From: Brevundimonas variabilis
Lineage (GTDB): Bacteria; Pseudomonadota; Alphaproteobacteria; Caulobacterales; Caulobacteraceae
DNA: 64,000 bases
Assembly: GCF_014199945.1 (NCBI RefSeq)
Contig: NZ_JACHOR010000001.1
Coordinates: forward strand, 868,001 to 932,000
Direction of reading: 5' to 3'
A program made the translations under genes and the position numbers. Positions 27,989 to 39,000 of the stretch are shown piece after piece; the stretch's first letter is position 1, and the number at the start of each line of letters is the position of its first letter. Below the pieces are notes generated by a model. It was not told the DNA's origin. It did no database searches and was given only the letters and a program-made list of their open reading frames with translations.

Positions 27989-28032
27989 TTCCCGGCTTTC
28001 CGGATCAACAGGCCTGACATAGGGTTGCCCCC

Positions 28033-28296
28033 ATGATCCTGACCACGTCCGCCGGTGACTACCCGATCCCGCCCGAGGTTGCGCAGAAGCTGCCGACCGT
28101 GCCGCCCCTGCCTGACCAGGGTGCGTCGGACTATCGCCAGCAGGTCAGGGATTTCGAACACTGGCTGGACGCCGAGCCCTCGCATACGATCGATTTCGAA
28201 CGGCTGCGCCGGTGGCATACGGTGCAGGAAGAGCGGGCCGTTTCAGCCCGGACCGAAGGGCGTCCGTTTGTCGTGACTGATGACGGTCTGGAATAG
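28033..28296 (+). CDS. Hypothetical protein, 87 residues
   Basis: A soluble acidic frame starting MILTTSAGDYPIPPEVAQKLP and ending EGRPFVVTDDGLE. It has no signal peptide, membrane helix or family I recognise. Codon use is like its neighbours. It sits 44 bp after the oxidoreductase gene on the same strand and 52 bp before the next start, so it could be part of that transcription unit. Confidence 0.55.
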   Translation: MILTTSAGDYPIPPEVAQKLPTVPPLPDQGASDYRQQVRDFEHWLDAEPSHTIDFERLRRWHTVQEERAVSARTEGRPFVVTDDGLE

Positions 28297-28348
28297 GGTC
28301 ACGTCCCTGCGTCATCGTCCCGTCGTCATGGCCGGGCATGGAGCGCCG

Positions 28349-29065
28349 ATGCGCATTCGCCTGTCGATCTTGATGCTTGGATCAGTTGCGGTCTTCGCCG
28401 TGTCAGACGGCTCGCACGCCCGGGCCGCAGCCACGGTCGCGCCTGCGCCGGTGGTCACACCTGCAGCCCAGTTCTACGTGCTCAGCTTTAACGAGGCCCC
28501 CATCGCCGAGGTCGCAGAGGCGGTTGTGGGCGGCGCGCTTTCGCAAGATCTGGCCATCGACCCGGCACTCGACGGCACGATGAGCTTTTCGGCAGAGGGG
28601 CGCTTTACGCCGGACGCCCTGTTGCAAGAGTTCGGCACGGCCGCGCTCGACCAGGACGTCGCCCTGATGCGATCCCGAGCCGGGGCCTTGTCCCTTGTTC
28701 CGAGATCCAACATGGCGGCCGAACTGGCGCGCGGGTCGCTTCTGGTCGCCCTTCCGCCATCCGGACCCGCACCCGCAACCCCGGCGTTGCCGGCCGTCAC
28801 GCCGCCCGTCATCTATGGCGCGGCGCGATGGTGGGAAGGACCGGTCGGCGGGCTGCTGATCTTCCTGACCGGAGCCGCATCCGGAGCCGCCGCGCTGTTC
28901 GCCGCTCAGCGTCTGCTGCAGCCGGCCGGACCGGCTTCGTCCACGCTGGTGAGGATCTCGCACGCGGTAACGGTTCCTGATCCGGCCGCAAACCGCTCAG
29001 CTCCGGAGGATACCGAGCTGACCATCCCGCGTTTCGAGCCCCGCTCGAGGGACGAACAGGTCTGA
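28349..29065 (+). CDS. Exported secretin-N-domain-like protein with one membrane helix
   Basis: A 238-residue protein from ATG 28349. A signal peptide (RIRLSILMLGSVAVFAVSDG) ends near ARA-AAT. Residues about 45-115 (FYVLSFNEAPIAEVAEAVVGG, then DPALDGTMSFSAEGRFTPDALLQEF) resemble the N0/STN domain of type II secretins and TonB receptors. A hydrophobic helix GGLLIFLTGAASGAAALFAA follows near residue 172, then a C-terminal tail. There is no secretin channel domain. It may be an accessory to the type II system whose genes end this window; that link is inference. Confidence 0.65.
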   Translation: MRIRLSILMLGSVAVFAVSDGSHARAAATVAPAPVVTPAAQFYVLSFNEAPIAEVAEAVVGGALSQDLAIDPALDGTMSFSAEGRFTPDALLQEFGTAALDQDVALMRSRAGALSLVPRSNMAAELARGSLLVALPPSGPAPATPALPAVTPPVIYGAARWWEGPVGGLLIFLTGAASGAAALFAAQRLLQPAGPASSTLVRISHAVTVPDPAANRSAPEDTELTIPRFEPRSRDEQV

Positions 29066-29070
29066 AGGCG

Positions 29071-30144
<1,074 letters not shown>

Positions 30145-30226
30145 TCAAAGTGCGAGCGTTGCGGGCTTCACGGTGGATTAAGCCAGGCTGTGGCAGGGTT
30201 CTCGATCCTGTTCTGGAAGAGGATTC

Positions 30227-30988
30227 ATGTCCCTCGCCGTTGCCTCAACACGCCTCGCGCCGGTCGAGCTTCGCGATGCCGGAGTGCGTCGTCTGGAGTC
30301 GCGCGACGCTGAAAAGCTGAAAGCGATGAAGGCGGCTGTGGCTGTGGTGAAGAGCCAGCCCCAGGAAGCCGCGGCAGCCCGCAAGGCGGCAGCCCGCGCG
30401 AAAGTCGAGCAGATCCGGGAACGCATCCGCCTGCTGGCCGTGTCTGCCGGGATCGACCCCAGGGCCACGGCGCGCCAGGCGGCCCAGCTGGCGCGCGAGC
30501 TCGGCCAAGCGGTCAAGGATTATGTCGCCGCTGGCGGCAAGGAAAAGCTGGCATCATCAGTGGCCGTGCCGGCGCAGGCCTCAGGAGTGATGGAAGAGAC
30601 GACGCCCGCCAACGATGGCAGGACGGCGGATGATCCAGACGCTGCTGCAGCGGACGCTGAAACGGACACGCCGCCGGCAGCCGCGTCCGCATCGCTTGAT
30701 CCCTATCGAAAGACCCTGTCCAGCCTTCAGGATCAGGGCCGCGACCTGCGCGCCCTGCGCGAGGCCCAGGACACGGACGGGCGGCAGAACAAGGATTTCC
30801 TGGATCAGGTGCGAGGTCTGGCTCGCAAACTCAAGGACATCCTCCTGGAATCGCGCCTGAAGAATCCCCAGGGCCGCGATGCCCGGCTCGACGAAGAGGC
30901 CGATGTAGAGATCAAGGCGATGGACGCCGAGATCAGCCAGGCCACCCGGAGCCTGAACACCTTCACCGGCGCGAGCGTCTCGGCCTGA
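30227..30988 (+). CDS. Hypothetical Ala/Arg-rich helical protein
   Basis: A 253-residue soluble protein with long charged helices (ESRDAEKLKAMKAAVAVVKS; RAKVEQIRERIRLLAVSAGI; KDFLDQVRGLARKLKDILLE), probably coiled coil, broken by a low-complexity acidic Pro/Ala linker at about residues 112-160. No catalytic motif or export signal is seen. Function not recognised. Divergent from obg; start ATG follows GAGGATTC. Confidence 0.7.
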   Translation: MSLAVASTRLAPVELRDAGVRRLESRDAEKLKAMKAAVAVVKSQPQEAAAARKAAARAKVEQIRERIRLLAVSAGIDPRATARQAAQLARELGQAVKDYVAAGGKEKLASSVAVPAQASGVMEETTPANDGRTADDPDAAAADAETDTPPAAASASLDPYRKTLSSLQDQGRDLRALREAQDTDGRQNKDFLDQVRGLARKLKDILLESRLKNPQGRDARLDEEADVEIKAMDAEISQATRSLNTFTGASVSA

Positions 30989-31055
30989 CCGTGGGCTGGC
31001 GTCCGGTCAGGCCTGCTCGCCCGTCCCATGGCCGTATCGCAACGGAGGAAGGATC

Positions 31056-31460
31056 TCAGTCCTGATCCTCGATCGAGTCGATATCGTCGTCTGTGAGACC
31101 GAAATGATGGCCGATCTCATGGATCAGCACATGGGCGATCAGGTCCGACAGGGTCACGTCCCCGCGTTCGCACCATTCGTCCAGAATGGGTCGGCGGTAC
31201 AGAAAGATGCGCGAGGGCTCCGCGGCAGGACCGAGGCTGTCACGACTTCCAAGGTCGACTCCCTGATAGAGGCCCGTGAGCTCGAACGGATCCTCCAACC
31301 CGAATTCGGCCAGGATGTCGTCGGCGGCGAAGTCGTCGATACGGATGACGACCTCCCCGGAAGCAGCGCGGAATTCGGAGGGCAGCGCGTCGAAGGCAGC
31401 CCGTGCCAGTGCCGCGAAGTCATCCAGTGAAGGCGCCAGCGTGGCGGTCCAGTCAGTCAT
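31056..31460 (-). CDS. Zincin-like metallopeptidase family protein
   Basis: A 134-residue protein starting MTDWTATLAPSLDDFAALA. The C-terminal zinc motif HEIGHHFG (H114, E115, H118) with YRRPILDEW before it matches the small zincin-like (DUF1025) family of unknown substrate. The preceding DLIAHVLIHEIGHHFGLTDD block is family-typical. A 40-residue upstream extension is rejected for lack of similarity. Cytoplasmic by lack of signal. Confidence 0.85.
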   Translation of the reverse strand: MTDWTATLAPSLDDFAALARAAFDALPSEFRAASGEVVIRIDDFAADDILAEFGLEDPFELTGLYQGVDLGSRDSLGPAAEPSRIFLYRRPILDEWCERGDVTLSDLIAHVLIHEIGHHFGLTDDDIDSIEDQD

Positions 31461-31827
31461 GCCGGGTTTGTACCAAAGCCATTCATGAAAGTTGCCTCCT
31501 ATCTGGCCCGATCCTGTGGGCAGATGTTGCTGCGAGACAATGCGGACCATCATGGGATTCAGGCGAATACGACAACCCAAAGACGCAAGCGCATTCGCTT
31601 GGCGAGGCGTCGAGGCCCAGCAAAATTCTTAGCGGGCGGTTGTGCCCTTGTCCCGTGTGGCTGTATCGATGACCGTCAAGGGATCGTATTGGTGTTTTGA
31701 GGATTGGAAGAACAAGGCCAATCCGGTCGCATCAATCCGTAGCTAAGCTTTATATTCGTAGTGTAATCGCTAACCATAGTTGCGTGTTGGTCTGGACTAA
31801 AAATGAAACGAGGAGAAAGTCAGGGCC
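31461..31827. other. Intergenic region of lowered G+C
   Basis: This 367-bp stretch separates housekeeping genes from the glycan region and marks a visible drop in G+C that continues through the FkbM gene. A 71-codon frame at 31485-31700 has a weak RBS and no family match, so I do not call it. No tRNA, integrase or clear repeat is seen. Confidence 0.4.
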
Positions 31828-32598
31828 ATGCATCAGCTCAGTGAAATCCAGCAAACTGCAAATTACTGGCAGTCAGAGCACGCCGCAGGACGCTTTCCGG
31901 ATTACGAGGTTATGCTGCAAGCGGCCTATGAGCGCTTCCTCAAACCCGGAGATGTAGTGATTGACGTTGGTGTACACGTCGGACGACATCTTCAATACTT
32001 TCAAGAAATTGTAGGAAGTTCAGGTCGCGTGATCGGTTTTGAGCCGGTGCCTGCTTTCATTGTTCAAAGCCTGAAGCTGTGTCAGCCGCAGACAGAGATC
32101 CGGCAGTTGGCTCTATCGGATCAGCCAGGTACGAGCGAGTTTCTATTCATGGTTGAAGCCCCTGGTGAGTCGGGGTTCAAGGAACGAGTTACTCCGGCAG
32201 AGCGTGGCGCAACGCCGATCAAGGTAACGATCTCAACACTGGACGAGCAGGCGAAAGGCCTTTCTCGACTTGATTACATTAAGATTGACACAGAGGGTCA
32301 CGAAATCAGTGTGATCAAGGGCGGGCGAACCACAATTGAGAGTCTGCGACCCGTTATTAGCGTTGAGTGGGGTCAGCCGACTTACGAGCTCTACGGCCAC
32401 AGTAAGCCCGACATCTACAATATCGCCCGATCAATGAACTACCATATGGGTGACTTGTTCGGGAATGTCGCCGCCGATCTGGACGAATGGATGCGCGTCT
32501 CTGATTGGTCCTATTGGGATTTCTTCATGATTCCCGAAGAGAAGATTTCTAATTGGGCGCAATTGCTCAAGTCGACGCAGTGCAAAGTTGGTTCATAA
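31828..32598 (+). CDS. FkbM family methyltransferase (low G+C)
   Basis: A 256-residue SAM-dependent methyltransferase. Motif I is VVIDVGVHVGRHLQYFQEIV, then RVIGFEPVPAF; the family block RLDYIKIDTEGHEISVIKGG is clear. FkbM enzymes O-methylate sugars or polyketides; here a surface glycan is the likely target. The start ATG follows GAGGAGAAAG. Base composition is clearly lower in G+C than neighbouring genes (roughly half in sampled lines), suggesting acquisition by transfer. Confidence 0.9.
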   Translation: MHQLSEIQQTANYWQSEHAAGRFPDYEVMLQAAYERFLKPGDVVIDVGVHVGRHLQYFQEIVGSSGRVIGFEPVPAFIVQSLKLCQPQTEIRQLALSDQPGTSEFLFMVEAPGESGFKERVTPAERGATPIKVTISTLDEQAKGLSRLDYIKIDTEGHEISVIKGGRTTIESLRPVISVEWGQPTYELYGHSKPDIYNIARSMNYHMGDLFGNVAADLDEWMRVSDWSYWDFFMIPEEKISNWAQLLKSTQCKVGS

Positions 32599-32721
32599 AA
32601 TCTGTCGGGCAGAGGGAAATTATGATCGGATTACTCTCGGGAAATGAAAATCGCTGAATCAAAGTCAGGATGCTCATCCACTCGATACTGATCGGATTTT
32701 TGCGGCAGACTCTGATATTCA

Positions 32722-32738
32722 GCCATCCTGTGGATGGC
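32722..32738. terminator. Hairpin between convergent genes
   Basis: GCCATCC-tgt-GGATGGC is a perfect 7-bp stem in the 157-bp gap between two convergent genes. Neither side has a proper T run, so termination is only a possibility. Confidence 0.25.
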
Positions 32739-32755
32739 ATAACAATGACTGAATA

Positions 32756-33589
32756 CTAAACTCGCGCTTCCATGTCTGCGCGCAACTTATTCAGTTCAAA
32801 CCTGTTTTCAGGCGTATCTCCATTCTTGGAAATGTTTTTCAGCGTTGACCATGCCTGGCTGATAATGCCCGGGAGTTGCGAGTCGTCAGGGGCCACAGCC
32901 GCACTCGGGACATCGCGAGCCCAAAAGCGGTTTACCTCCGCCATGGAATGAGGATCAGACAGGGTCAGATCGACGCCTGAAACAGCGGCGAGAGAGGCAA
33001 ATCGATCGGCCCAGCTAGCGGCGAAATCGTCAAACGTGGCGACCATGCGGACGTCCTGGCGCGAGTCACGCTCCGCATCGAGCACGTGCCTGAGCCAGAG
33101 GTTCCAGCCATCCTCGATCGGCAGCCCGTTACGCTCGTGGAGCGATCTTGCGACCTTGTCGGGATGCCGGACCGGCAGGATGACGACCGGCTCATACCCC
33201 GCCGCTTCCAATGCCTTGCGCCAGAAGGGGTAGAGCCGACAGATTCTCGGATCCTTCAGAACCACAGTGTCTGCGCTACCGAACTCGGACTCCAGGGCAG
33301 TGACGGCTTCGATTGCAAAAGCCTCGCCGACCGCGCCAGCAAGATGCGTATGATCAACGGCTTTCCAGTCTTTCCAGTCTGAGCCCGCAGCGGCAAGGAT
33401 CGCATCATTCAGATTCATGATCCGATAGCTTTCCCAGAATCCGAGCGGATTGTCCGGCTTGGGCAGCATGAGGGTTGCGGGCGCTGCCGCACCGAGAGCC
33501 ACAAGGCTTCCTGCAATGGAAGACGTTCCGCTGCGATGCATGCCGAGGATCACATAGGCAATGCGTTTGGGGCGTGAAGACAAGGACAT
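32756..33589 (-). CDS. Sulfotransferase-like protein
   Basis: A 277-residue protein from ATG 33589 (MSLSSRPKRIAYVILGMHRS). The PAPS 5'-phosphosulfate loop appears as LGMHRSGTSSIAG, and the 3'-phosphate region as VILPVRHPDKVARSLHER. PKPDNPLGFWESYRIMNLND is typical of bacterial sulfotransferases that modify polysaccharides. A long N-terminal extension in the same frame is not real. A second protein with the same opening motif is encoded at 62113-62808. Confidence 0.85.
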   Translation of the reverse strand: MSLSSRPKRIAYVILGMHRSGTSSIAGSLVALGAAAPATLMLPKPDNPLGFWESYRIMNLNDAILAAAGSDWKDWKAVDHTHLAGAVGEAFAIEAVTALESEFGSADTVVLKDPRICRLYPFWRKALEAAGYEPVVILPVRHPDKVARSLHERNGLPIEDGWNLWLRHVLDAERDSRQDVRMVATFDDFAASWADRFASLAAVSGVDLTLSDPHSMAEVNRFWARDVPSAAVAPDDSQLPGIISQAWSTLKNISKNGDTPENRFELNKLRADMEARV

Positions 33590-33722
33590 GGGGCGGTCAT
33601 AGACCAACCGCCCGGGCGGAGACAATCGGCTGACGGGACGCTCGATCGCCAGAACCGAACCTTGGTACGGCAGTTGATTCTTCGGCTTTCTTCGGCCGCG
33701 ACATGGCGCTACACAGCCGCGC

Positions 33723-35936
33723 ATGGCTATATTTCCGGTGATAATGTGCGGTGGCTCAGGGACGCGCCTGTGGCCCGCCTCCCGGCCCTCCCGTCCGAAA
33801 CAGTTTATTCCGCTCGCGGGCAACCGATCACTGTTTCAGGAGACAGCGCTCCGCATCGCGCCGCTCGCGGACGGCGGGGGCAGGCTCGTCATCGTCGGAG
33901 GAGTGGGGCACCGCGACTGGATCGTTGATCAGCTCGACGAGATCGGCGTTGAGGCCCAGATCCTCCTCGAGCCCGAAGCCCGCGATTCTGCACCGGCCAT
34001 GGCTGCGGCGGCCGTGTGGGTTCAGGCGATGGATCCGCAGGGCGTCATCGCCTTTGTTGCGTCAGATCACCATGTGCCGGATCATGAAGCCTTCCGGCAG
34101 GCTGTTCGCGACAGCGCCGACGCGGCCCGTGCGGGGCAAATCGTGACCCTCGGCATCAAACCGACAGAGCCATCGTCAGCATACGGCTATATCCGAAGTG
34201 CGGGCCGCGGTCTTTCAGCCGTAGAAGCGTTCCAGGAGAAGCCCGACGCTCTGATGGCAGCGAGCTACATCGAGGCGGGATATCTCTGGAACAGTGGCAA
34301 CTTCATCGTGTCGGCGACCGGCCTGCTCGACGAACTGGTCCGCCTGGCACCCGCCGTCGAAAGCGCCGTGCGGTTGGCGGTTCCCACAGTGTCGGCAGGC
34401 TCGATCGAGATCCTGGGGCCGTCGTTTTCTTCGGCCCCGCGGATATCGATCGATTACGCCGTCATGGAGAAGACGGGTCTAGCCTCTGTCCTTGAGGTCG
34501 AGTTCGCATGGTCTGATCTGGGAGCATGGGACGCCATCCATGCCAGCGGCGAGGGCGGTACGGGGCAGCATATCTTCGAGGATGCAGAAGGTTGCCTTGT
34601 CCGTGCTGGAGACGGCGTGCTGGTGGCGGCCATGGGCGTCCGCAACCTCGCTATCATCGCAGAAGCAGATGCAATCCTGGTCTGTGACCTTGCGCGCGCG
34701 CAAGACGTCAAGCGCGTGGTCGAACGTATCCGGGCGGTGTCACCGCAGCATCTCGATTTCGCGAGGTCACGGCCTGAAGCGCTAGGCGATGGAGCCAAAC
34801 GGTTTGCCAACTGGCTAAGACTGAACGCCCTGCCGCTCTGGAGCACAGTGGGGCAGAGCGAGGATGGCGGGTTTGCCGAGGCGCTAAGTCTGGACGGCCG
34901 AACACTGTCCATGTCTCGCCGTGCGCGGGTCCAGGCGCGCCAGATCTACGTCTATGCCCAAGCGGGGGCTCTTGGGTGGAGCGGACCCTGGCGTCGGATC
35001 CTTTCGGCCGGCCTGGAGAAACTCTATGCGGATTACCTGCGTGATGACGGACTGTGCCGAGCGGTTCTCACCGCCGAAAGTGCTCCGCTAGATGATACCG
35101 CGATGCTGTATGATCAGTCCTTCGTTCTGTTCGCCTTGGCAACGGCTCGCCGAGTCGGTCTCGACGATCCAACGCTAGAGGCGCGCGCCCTGTCCATCCG
35201 CAACGCCATTACGGCCAATGCCTTGGCGAACGGTGCATTCCGTGAAGCGGGAGAGCATCCCTATCAATCCAACGCGCATATGCACCTTTTCGAGGCCGCC
35301 CTTGCATGGGAGGAGGCCGGGGGTGACGCAGGATGGGCCGATCTGGCGGATCGCATCGCCAAGCTGGCCATGACGGTCTTCATCGATCCTCAGGGCGGTT
35401 TTCTGCGAGAGTTTTTCGATGCGGCCTGGGCGCCGGCCCCTGGCGACGAGGGCCGGCTGGTCGAGCCCGGACATCAGTTCGAATGGGCCTGGCTTCTGGC
35501 GAGATACGCGCGCCTGCGTGGACGCGACGATGCGTTTCAGGCTGCGCGGCGGCTCTACGAGAATGGCCGCCGGGGTGTGACCGAACGTCCCGTGGTCGCG
35601 CTGGATGCGCTGAACGACGACATGACGGTTCGCAGCAATCGGGCGAGGCTCTGGCCCCAGACCGAATGGCTCAAGGCCGCGTTGATCCTCGGCGAAGTCG
35701 CAACCGAACGGGACCGCGTTGCGCTTATGGAGGATGCTGCGGCCGCCCAGCGCGCCATCTGGATGTACCTGACCCCGCAAGGCCTCTGGCGGGACAAACA
35801 GTTGCCAGGCGGCGGATTTATCGATGAACCGGCACCGGCGAGTTCCTTCTACCACATCATGGCGGCTTTTTCGCAACTCTGCGACACGGCCAAGGCCAGG
35901 GGCCTTGCCAATGTTGCGGTCACCGGGCTGCGATGA
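33723..35936 (+). CDS. Mannose-1-phosphate guanylyltransferase fused to AGE-type isomerase
   Basis: A 737-residue two-domain enzyme. Residues 1-340 are a ManC-type GDP-mannose pyrophosphorylase: VIMCGGSGTRLWPASRPSRPKQF is the nucleotide-binding signature, with FQEKPD and the WNSGNFI block. Residues about 360-737 are an (alpha/alpha)6 barrel of the N-acylglucosamine 2-epimerase/mannose-6-phosphate isomerase group (NAHMHLFEAALAWEEAG, EPGHQFEWAWLLARYARL, LWPQTEWLKA). The fusion should convert fructose-6-P toward GDP-mannose, the substrate of Gmd encoded at 55.7 kb; a phosphomannomutase is not in the window. It begins the glycan region's plus-strand genes. Confidence 0.9.
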   Translation: MAIFPVIMCGGSGTRLWPASRPSRPKQFIPLAGNRSLFQETALRIAPLADGGGRLVIVGGVGHRDWIVDQLDEIGVEAQILLEPEARDSAPAMAAAAVWVQAMDPQGVIAFVASDHHVPDHEAFRQAVRDSADAARAGQIVTLGIKPTEPSSAYGYIRSAGRGLSAVEAFQEKPDALMAASYIEAGYLWNSGNFIVSATGLLDELVRLAPAVESAVRLAVPTVSAGSIEILGPSFSSAPRISIDYAVMEKTGLASVLEVEFAWSDLGAWDAIHASGEGGTGQHIFEDAEGCLVRAGDGVLVAAMGVRNLAIIAEADAILVCDLARAQDVKRVVERIRAVSPQHLDFARSRPEALGDGAKRFANWLRLNALPLWSTVGQSEDGGFAEALSLDGRTLSMSRRARVQARQIYVYAQAGALGWSGPWRRILSAGLEKLYADYLRDDGLCRAVLTAESAPLDDTAMLYDQSFVLFALATARRVGLDDPTLEARALSIRNAITANALANGAFREAGEHPYQSNAHMHLFEAALAWEEAGGDAGWADLADRIAKLAMTVFIDPQGGFLREFFDAAWAPAPGDEGRLVEPGHQFEWAWLLARYARLRGRDDAFQAARRLYENGRRGVTERPVVALDALNDDMTVRSNRARLWPQTEWLKAALILGEVATERDRVALMEDAAAAQRAIWMYLTPQGLWRDKQLPGGGFIDEPAPASSFYHIMAAFSQLCDTAKARGLANVAVTGLR

Positions 35937-36047
35937 CTTAAGAACTCAGCAAGCATCAATTCCCTTGCTGGGCCTAAAGCCATGCTTGTCCTTTGATGAT
36001 CTCTCGCTACGGTAGCCGTCAACAAAGCCAAGCGATGAGGACACGTC

Positions 36048-39000
36048 ATGCCTGCTACCCGGTATCTGGATGGTTTCGGTGAACAGTCCGACTACGGTTC
36101 CGGCCGATTTGTCGAGGGCAGTGGCAATGTCGGGGGAGCCGGAAAGGCGCTTTCGCCCTTCGGCAATGTGGCGGACTATGGCCTTTGCGCCGGCTGCGGC
36201 GGCTTCCATTCCGTGTTCGATGGTGGAGGCAATGATCCGTTTGACATCCTGAATGCGGATGATCGCGGCGGCTTTGGTCCCAATGGCCGGGCCTCTCTCG
36301 GAACGAGCGATGCGGCGGCACAGATCACGCGCGGCAATCTGAACTGGGCGGGCGGCGTTGGCCTCGGGCAACCGCTGACCATCACCTTTGCTTTCCGAAC
36401 GACGGCCCCGACCACGATGCCGACGGACACGACGGGCTTCTCGCGGTTTACCGATTTCCAGATCGCTGCAACCTTGCAGGCCCTGGCGTCATGGTCCGAT
36501 GTGGCCAACATAACCTTCCAGCGGGTCGCAGGTGCTGTCGGCGAAGAGAATTTCTCCAACGAAGCCACCCTGCTGTTCGCGAACTATTCGTCCGGTCAGT
36601 CCGGCGCTGCGGCCTTTGCCTATCTGCCGGGTAGCCGTGAGATCGCGTCGAACGCCGGTGATGTGTGGATCAACAGTTCGCTCAGCTACAACCAGAATCC
36701 AGTGATCCTCGGCTATGGCCAGCAGGTTCTCACGCACGAGATCGGTCATGCGCTGGGTCTGCGTCACCCGGCCGATTACAATGCGTCCGAAGGCAACTCG
36801 ATCACCTATGCCAATGACGCGACCTATTTCGAGGACTCGCGCCAGTTCACGGTGATGAGCTACTTCAGCGAGCGCAATACCGGCGGGGATTTCGGGTCCC
36901 AGCGGTATTCGGCTGTGCCCCTTCTGGATGACATTGCCGCTGCCCAACGCCTGTATGGTGCAAACATGACGACGCGGACGGGTGATACCGTTTACGGCTT
37001 CAACTCGACGGCGGCGCAGCCCTGGTTCAATGCCAACAACAGCAGCAGCGTTCTGATCTTTGCGGTCTGGGATGCCGGCGGTGTCGATACGCTGGATTTC
37101 TCGGGTTATGCGCAGACGCAGACCATCGATCTGCGCCAGGGGGCCTTCTCGAATGTCGGCGGACTGACGGGGAATGTGGCGATCGCCCTGGGGGCCGTGA
37201 TCGAAAACGCGATTGGCGGGTCCGACGCCGACCGGCTGATCGGCAACTCGGCCAACAACGTCCTGACCGGCAATGCGGGCAATGATTTCATAGACGGTGG
37301 TCTCGGCAGCGACACCGCCGTCTTCACCCGGGCTCGATCCGAATACACGATCACCGTCAATGGCCAGACGGTTACCGTGACCAGTATTGCGGAAGGCACG
37401 GACACGCTCGTCAATGTCGAATTCCTGCGTTTCTCGGATCAGACAATTGCCGCCGGCACGTCCGGTGCGCTGACGTTGAGTGGCGACATCCTCAACAATG
37501 TGCTGGACGGCACGGCCTTCAATGACACCCTGAACGGACTTGGCGGCAACGATACGCTGACGGGTCTTGGCGGCAACGATACGCTTGACGGGGGCAGCGG
37601 CAATGACACGATTTCAGGCGGTGATGGCAATGACTTCGTCATCGGCGGTCTGGGCAATGACACGCTGAACGGTGGGGCAGGCACCGATGTCGCTGACTAT
37701 ACGGGTGCCGGCGGCAGCGTTCAGGTCAATCTGGCGACGGGTGTCGCGACAGGCGCGGCTGGGAGTGACACACTCACGGCGTTCGAGGAAATCCGGGGCG
37801 GAGCGTTCAACGACGTCCTGACCGGCGATGGCCTTGCGAATACCATCCGGGGCGGTGGAGGTGTGGACCTCCTGAACGGCGGCGGCGGGAATGACACGCT
37901 GATCGCTGGTGCACCCGGAACGGCCGGGGGCGCTCCGGACATCATCAAGGCGCGCACCACGACGAATGCCACCATCGCAACGGCGGTCAGCACCGCCGGT
38001 GCATTCGACCTCCAGGCCCGCGCCGGCGTAGAGAATGCCACCACGATTCCGCATGCAACGATTCTGGGCACGTCGCATGGCGGCGTCGAATACTACGCCG
38101 TGACCGTGGCCGCAGGAGATGTCGTCCGGTTCGACATCGACAACGCTTCTTTCGATGCGGCCCTGCGCCTGTTTGATGCGAATGGTGTCGAGCTGACGCA
38201 GAATGACGATGCTGCGACCGGGACCGGCGACGGCGGCGCATCCACAGACTCCCTGATCAGCTACACCTTCAACACCGCCGGGACCTATTACATCCAGGTT
38301 TCGCAGTGGACAGAGACGGGAACCGGTGCCGTGTTCTCATCCGGTCCGCCGCCGGCCGGCGCCACCTATCAGCTCAATATCTCGGTCCCCAGCGCCCCGG
38401 CCGTGCCGACTGTCTTCCTCGGCTCGACCCTGAACGGCGAGGCCGGCAATGATACCCTGACCGGCGGAAGTGGGGCCGACACGCTGAACGGCGGAGCCGG
38501 TTCAGACCGGATCGACGGCGGCGACGGGTTCGACGTTGCCCTCTATTCCGGCGTTCGTCTTCAGTATGGCGCATCGATTTCCAGTGTTGCCGGAGGACCC
38601 GAGGGCGGGACCGACACGATCAGCCGGGTCGAGGAACTGCGGTTCGTGGATGGCGCGCTCAGCTTCGACGTCAACGGCATCGCGGCCCAGGTCATGCGGC
38701 TTTACGATGCCACCCTGGATCGGCAGCCCGACCAGGCCGGACTGGATGTTCAGATCCGTGCCCTGACCACCGGCTCGACAACCTTGCTGGCGCTGGCCAA
38801 CGCGTTCGTGGCCTCACCCGAGTTCCAGGCCCGCTACGGCACCCTGTCCAACCAGCAGTTCGTCGAGCAACTCTATCGGTTCTCGCTGGACCGCGAGGGC
38901 GACGCTCCGGGCATTGCCGCCCAGGTCAATGCCCTGAACACCGGGACAACAAGGGCGGCTCTTGTCGTTGCGTTCTCCGAGAGCCCTGAGCACCGGACCC

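Noticed and set aside
31485-31700. 71-codon frame in the gap before the FkbM gene
   Set aside because: Weak RBS, no family similarity, and composition unlike neighbouring genes.
37215-38530. Short repeated DNA units resembling a tandem array
   Set aside because: They are coding RTX nonapeptide repeats; unit spacing and variation exclude a CRISPR array, and no cas genes are present.
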